Of a DNA stretch of 64,000 nt, positions 62,398-64,000 are shown piece after piece; the first letter of the stretch is position 1; each line of letters opens with the position of its first letter. The stretch comes from Pseudoalteromonas sp. S2755 (GTDB lineage: Bacteria; Pseudomonadota; Gammaproteobacteria; Enterobacterales; Alteromonadaceae): NCBI RefSeq assembly GCF_005886535.1, contig NZ_PNDS01000107.1, positions 1-64,000 of the forward strand, read 5' to 3'. The notes under the pieces were generated by a model. That model was given only the letters and a program-made list of their open reading frames with translations. It was not told the DNA's origin and did no database searches. The translations under genes and the position numbers were made by a program.

Positions 62398-64000
62398 TTA
62401 GTTAGTTACTGCTTTCCATACAGCAGCAGTTCCAGGTTCCTCGCCTTGAGTCCACCATTTTGCTTCAAAGACATTACCATTGTGAATTACACGGTCACCA
62501 CCAACATATACGGCAGAGCGATCCCAAGTCGGGTATTGGGCGCCACCGTCTTTAATAGTGACATTGAATGTTGTATCAACAGCGTTAACCCCATCTGATA
62601 CGGTAACTGTGACTGGCACGGTTGTGTCGGCAGTGACATTTGCAGCAGTAATAGTCGCTGAGCTACCATTTGCTGCAACGCTCAGTTCGGCTGGTGCATT
62701 CCAGTTATAGTTAAGCGCTGCGCCTTCAGGGTCAGTTGCTGATACGTTGATGGTAGCCGAGGCTCCTTCGTTAACCGTAATATCTGAAACCGGTGTAACG
62801 ACTGGCGCTGCATTTGCACCTTCTGGGTTTACAACTACAGCGACTGTTTTGGTTGTTGACAATGTGCCGTCATTGACCGTTACAGTCAAGTCATAGCTTG
62901 TCTGCTGAGTGACTGATGGAGCAGTTACAGCGACAGCTGCGGTGTTGTTAGCAGATAAAGCCAACCCAGGCGCAGCAACCCATGAGTAGGTTAATGGATC
63001 ATTGTCTAAATCGCTTGCTTGCGCATCAACATTCACAACCTGACCTGAGGTCACATTGATTGGTCCAGAAACGCCGATAGAAGGAGCACGATTAGGGATC
63101 TCACCCGCTGTAAGGCCATCATACATCGCATTTAGAATGTCGCCATTATCAGCGTCAATTTCCCAAGCAAATAAACCAGCCAGTTGATGAGTGTTCGCAT
63201 ACTTGCCTTTTGCGATAACGCTGCGCGGGCTATCGTAAGTGATGAGTTTACCGTTACTTCTGTTCCAAACATATGCTGCTTGTGCTTGCTCATCGTAGCC
63301 TACTTCATAACCATTAACGCCTGAACCACCTTGGCCTACAGCGTTTGCTGCAATAGCCTTGTAATCCATAATACCCGGCTCCCAAACTCCGTCAGTTGTG
63401 GAACCAGTCAACGGCCCATTGCCTGGCGCTGTCATTGGATTGCCTGGAATAGTGGTATTTGCATCTAGTACACCTTCCCAGCCGCGGCCGTACATTGCAA
63501 CGCCCATAACGAGCTTAGAGGGCTGTACACCTTGTTGAAGTAATAACTGAATTGCATGGTCGCCAGTGTATGCAGGGCCTTTGCGTGGCACTCCATTGTC
63601 ATCAACACCTGTACCGTTACATTCATCTGTACTTAGATGAGAGCCACAATAGATACCAGTTTGATGACCCGTTTCATTGTTCCAAGCGCCATAAAAGTCA
63701 TAGGTCATCGCAAAGATATAGTCCATATACTGCTGAGCAGCTTGGTAATCTACATCTTCAATCTTGTCGTAACCTGCACCTATTGCCGATGTGAGCTCAT
63801 ATTGACGGCCAGTTTCAGCTTCTAATTCATCTAGCATTGCACGAAGTTCTTGCATTAGCGCCACATATGCTGGACCGTCGTTAACTGGATCGCCCAAATC
63901 TGGGTTTGGACCATCACCACCTGGGAATTCCCAGTCGATATCTACACCGTCATAGAATTTCCAAGTTTTAAGAAATTGTTTTACAGATGCGACGAAAGTG
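62398..64000 (-). CDS. GH18 chitinase (5' part outside window)
   Basis: The gene is cut by the right end, and 534 residues are visible. The GH18 catalytic motif DGVDIDWEFPGG (DxxDxDxE) lies about 17 residues into the visible part and is followed by FAMTYDFYGAWN and LAGLFAWEIDADNGD. After the barrel come two PKD/Ig-like domains (each with a DPEG or DLDND core) and a C-terminal CBM5/12 chitin-binding domain with AKWWTQGEEPG. It should hydrolyse chitin outside the cell, with the ChiA-type architecture common in Pseudoalteromonas and Alteromonas. The signal peptide and promoter are outside the window. Confidence 0.95.
   Translation of the reverse strand, partial: TFVASVKQFLKTWKFYDGVDIDWEFPGGDGPNPDLGDPVNDGPAYVALMQELRAMLDELEAETGRQYELTSAIGAGYDKIEDVDYQAAQQYMDYIFAMTYDFYGAWNNETGHQTGIYCGSHLSTDECNGTGVDDNGVPRKGPAYTGDHAIQLLLQQGVQPSKLVMGVAMYGRGWEGVLDANTTIPGNPMTAPGNGPLTGSTTDGVWEPGIMDYKAIAANAVGQGGSGVNGYEVGYDEQAQAAYVWNRSNGKLITYDSPRSVIAKGKYANTHQLAGLFAWEIDADNGDILNAMYDGLTAGEIPNRAPSIGVSGPINVTSGQVVNVDAQASDLDNDPLTYSWVAAPGLALSANNTAAVAVTAPSVTQQTSYDLTVTVNDGTLSTTKTVAVVVNPEGANAAPVVTPVSDITVNEGASATINVSATDPEGAALNYNWNAPAELSVAANGSSATITAANVTADTTVPVTVTVSDGVNAVDTTFNVTIKDGGAQYPTWDRSAVYVGGDRVIHNGNVFEAKWWTQGEEPGTAAVWKAVTN

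Noticed and set aside
1-64000. tRNA or rRNA genes, CRISPR arrays, prophage or complete insertion sequences
   Set aside because: None was recognised when reading both strands; repeated spacers, transposase motifs and cloverleaf-like segments were all lacking.

Overview
The window looks like chromosomal DNA of a marine gammaproteobacterium of the Alteromonadales, most probably Pseudoalteromonas. The basis is a hisL-GDCBHAFI operon, a TtpC/ExbB2/ExbD2/TonB2 cluster, a secreted M6 protease with a GlyGly-CTERM-like tail, a GH18-PKD-CBM5/12 chitinase, many 7TMR-DISM, GGDEF and chemoreceptor genes, and moderately AT-rich DNA. The genus is inferred from gene content and not proven. No tRNA, rRNA, CRISPR array, prophage or complete insertion sequence was seen.

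Layout. 0-2.2 kb: a small membrane protein, a TPR-like secreted protein and a small acidic protein; the first copy of a 166-bp MITE-like repeat sits at 31-196. 2.3-9.5 kb: the histidine operon, with a His-rich leader peptide, a readable antiterminator and a terminator. 9.7-14 kb: a lipoprotein, a GT25 glycosyltransferase, a DUF1232 protein and an M61 peptidase. 14-20.2 kb: a diguanylate cyclase, ppnN, xni, a small membrane protein, the second repeat copy (18367-18532) and an HDOD-like protein. 20.4-27 kb: NAD-type isocitrate dehydrogenase, the convergent M6 protease, and acetolactate synthase large and small subunits behind a Leu/Ile/Val-rich leader and attenuator. 27-32.3 kb: a DUF4240 gene, a poorly explained 470-bp stretch, a GNAT acetyltransferase, an NIT-domain chemoreceptor, a small secreted protein and asd. 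Between asd and the next gene is a candidate structured small RNA ending in a strong terminator.

32.7-42.5 kb: an envelope energy-transduction and uptake block, all on the minus strand. A DUF3450-ttpC-exbB2-exbD2-tonB2-TPR operon is followed by a beta-helix surface lipoprotein and a TonB-dependent receptor. A near-ideal direct repeat of Pho-box spacing precedes the lipoprotein gene. Similar boxes precede the Na+/phosphate cotransporter gene at 56.6 kb, and a weaker one precedes the TonB2 operon, so this may be a phosphate-starvation-inducible outer-membrane uptake system. 42.7-51.6 kb: a dCache chemoreceptor and then a mannose locus. Its parts are a secreted GH92 alpha-mannosidase translationally coupled to a basic-secretory-protein-type metallopeptidase, a FucP-type sugar transporter, an AGE-family mannose isomerase and a PfkB fructokinase. 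Two copies of a LacI-type operator tie the locus together. The predicted route is mannoside to mannose to fructose to fructose-6-phosphate.

51.6-64 kb: a YcgN-type cysteine-cluster protein, a 7TMR-DISM diguanylate cyclase and a convergent 7TMR-DISM histidine kinase, nptA, a gene of unknown function, an overlapping SBP-recQ-anmK operon, and a chitinase cut by the right end of the window.
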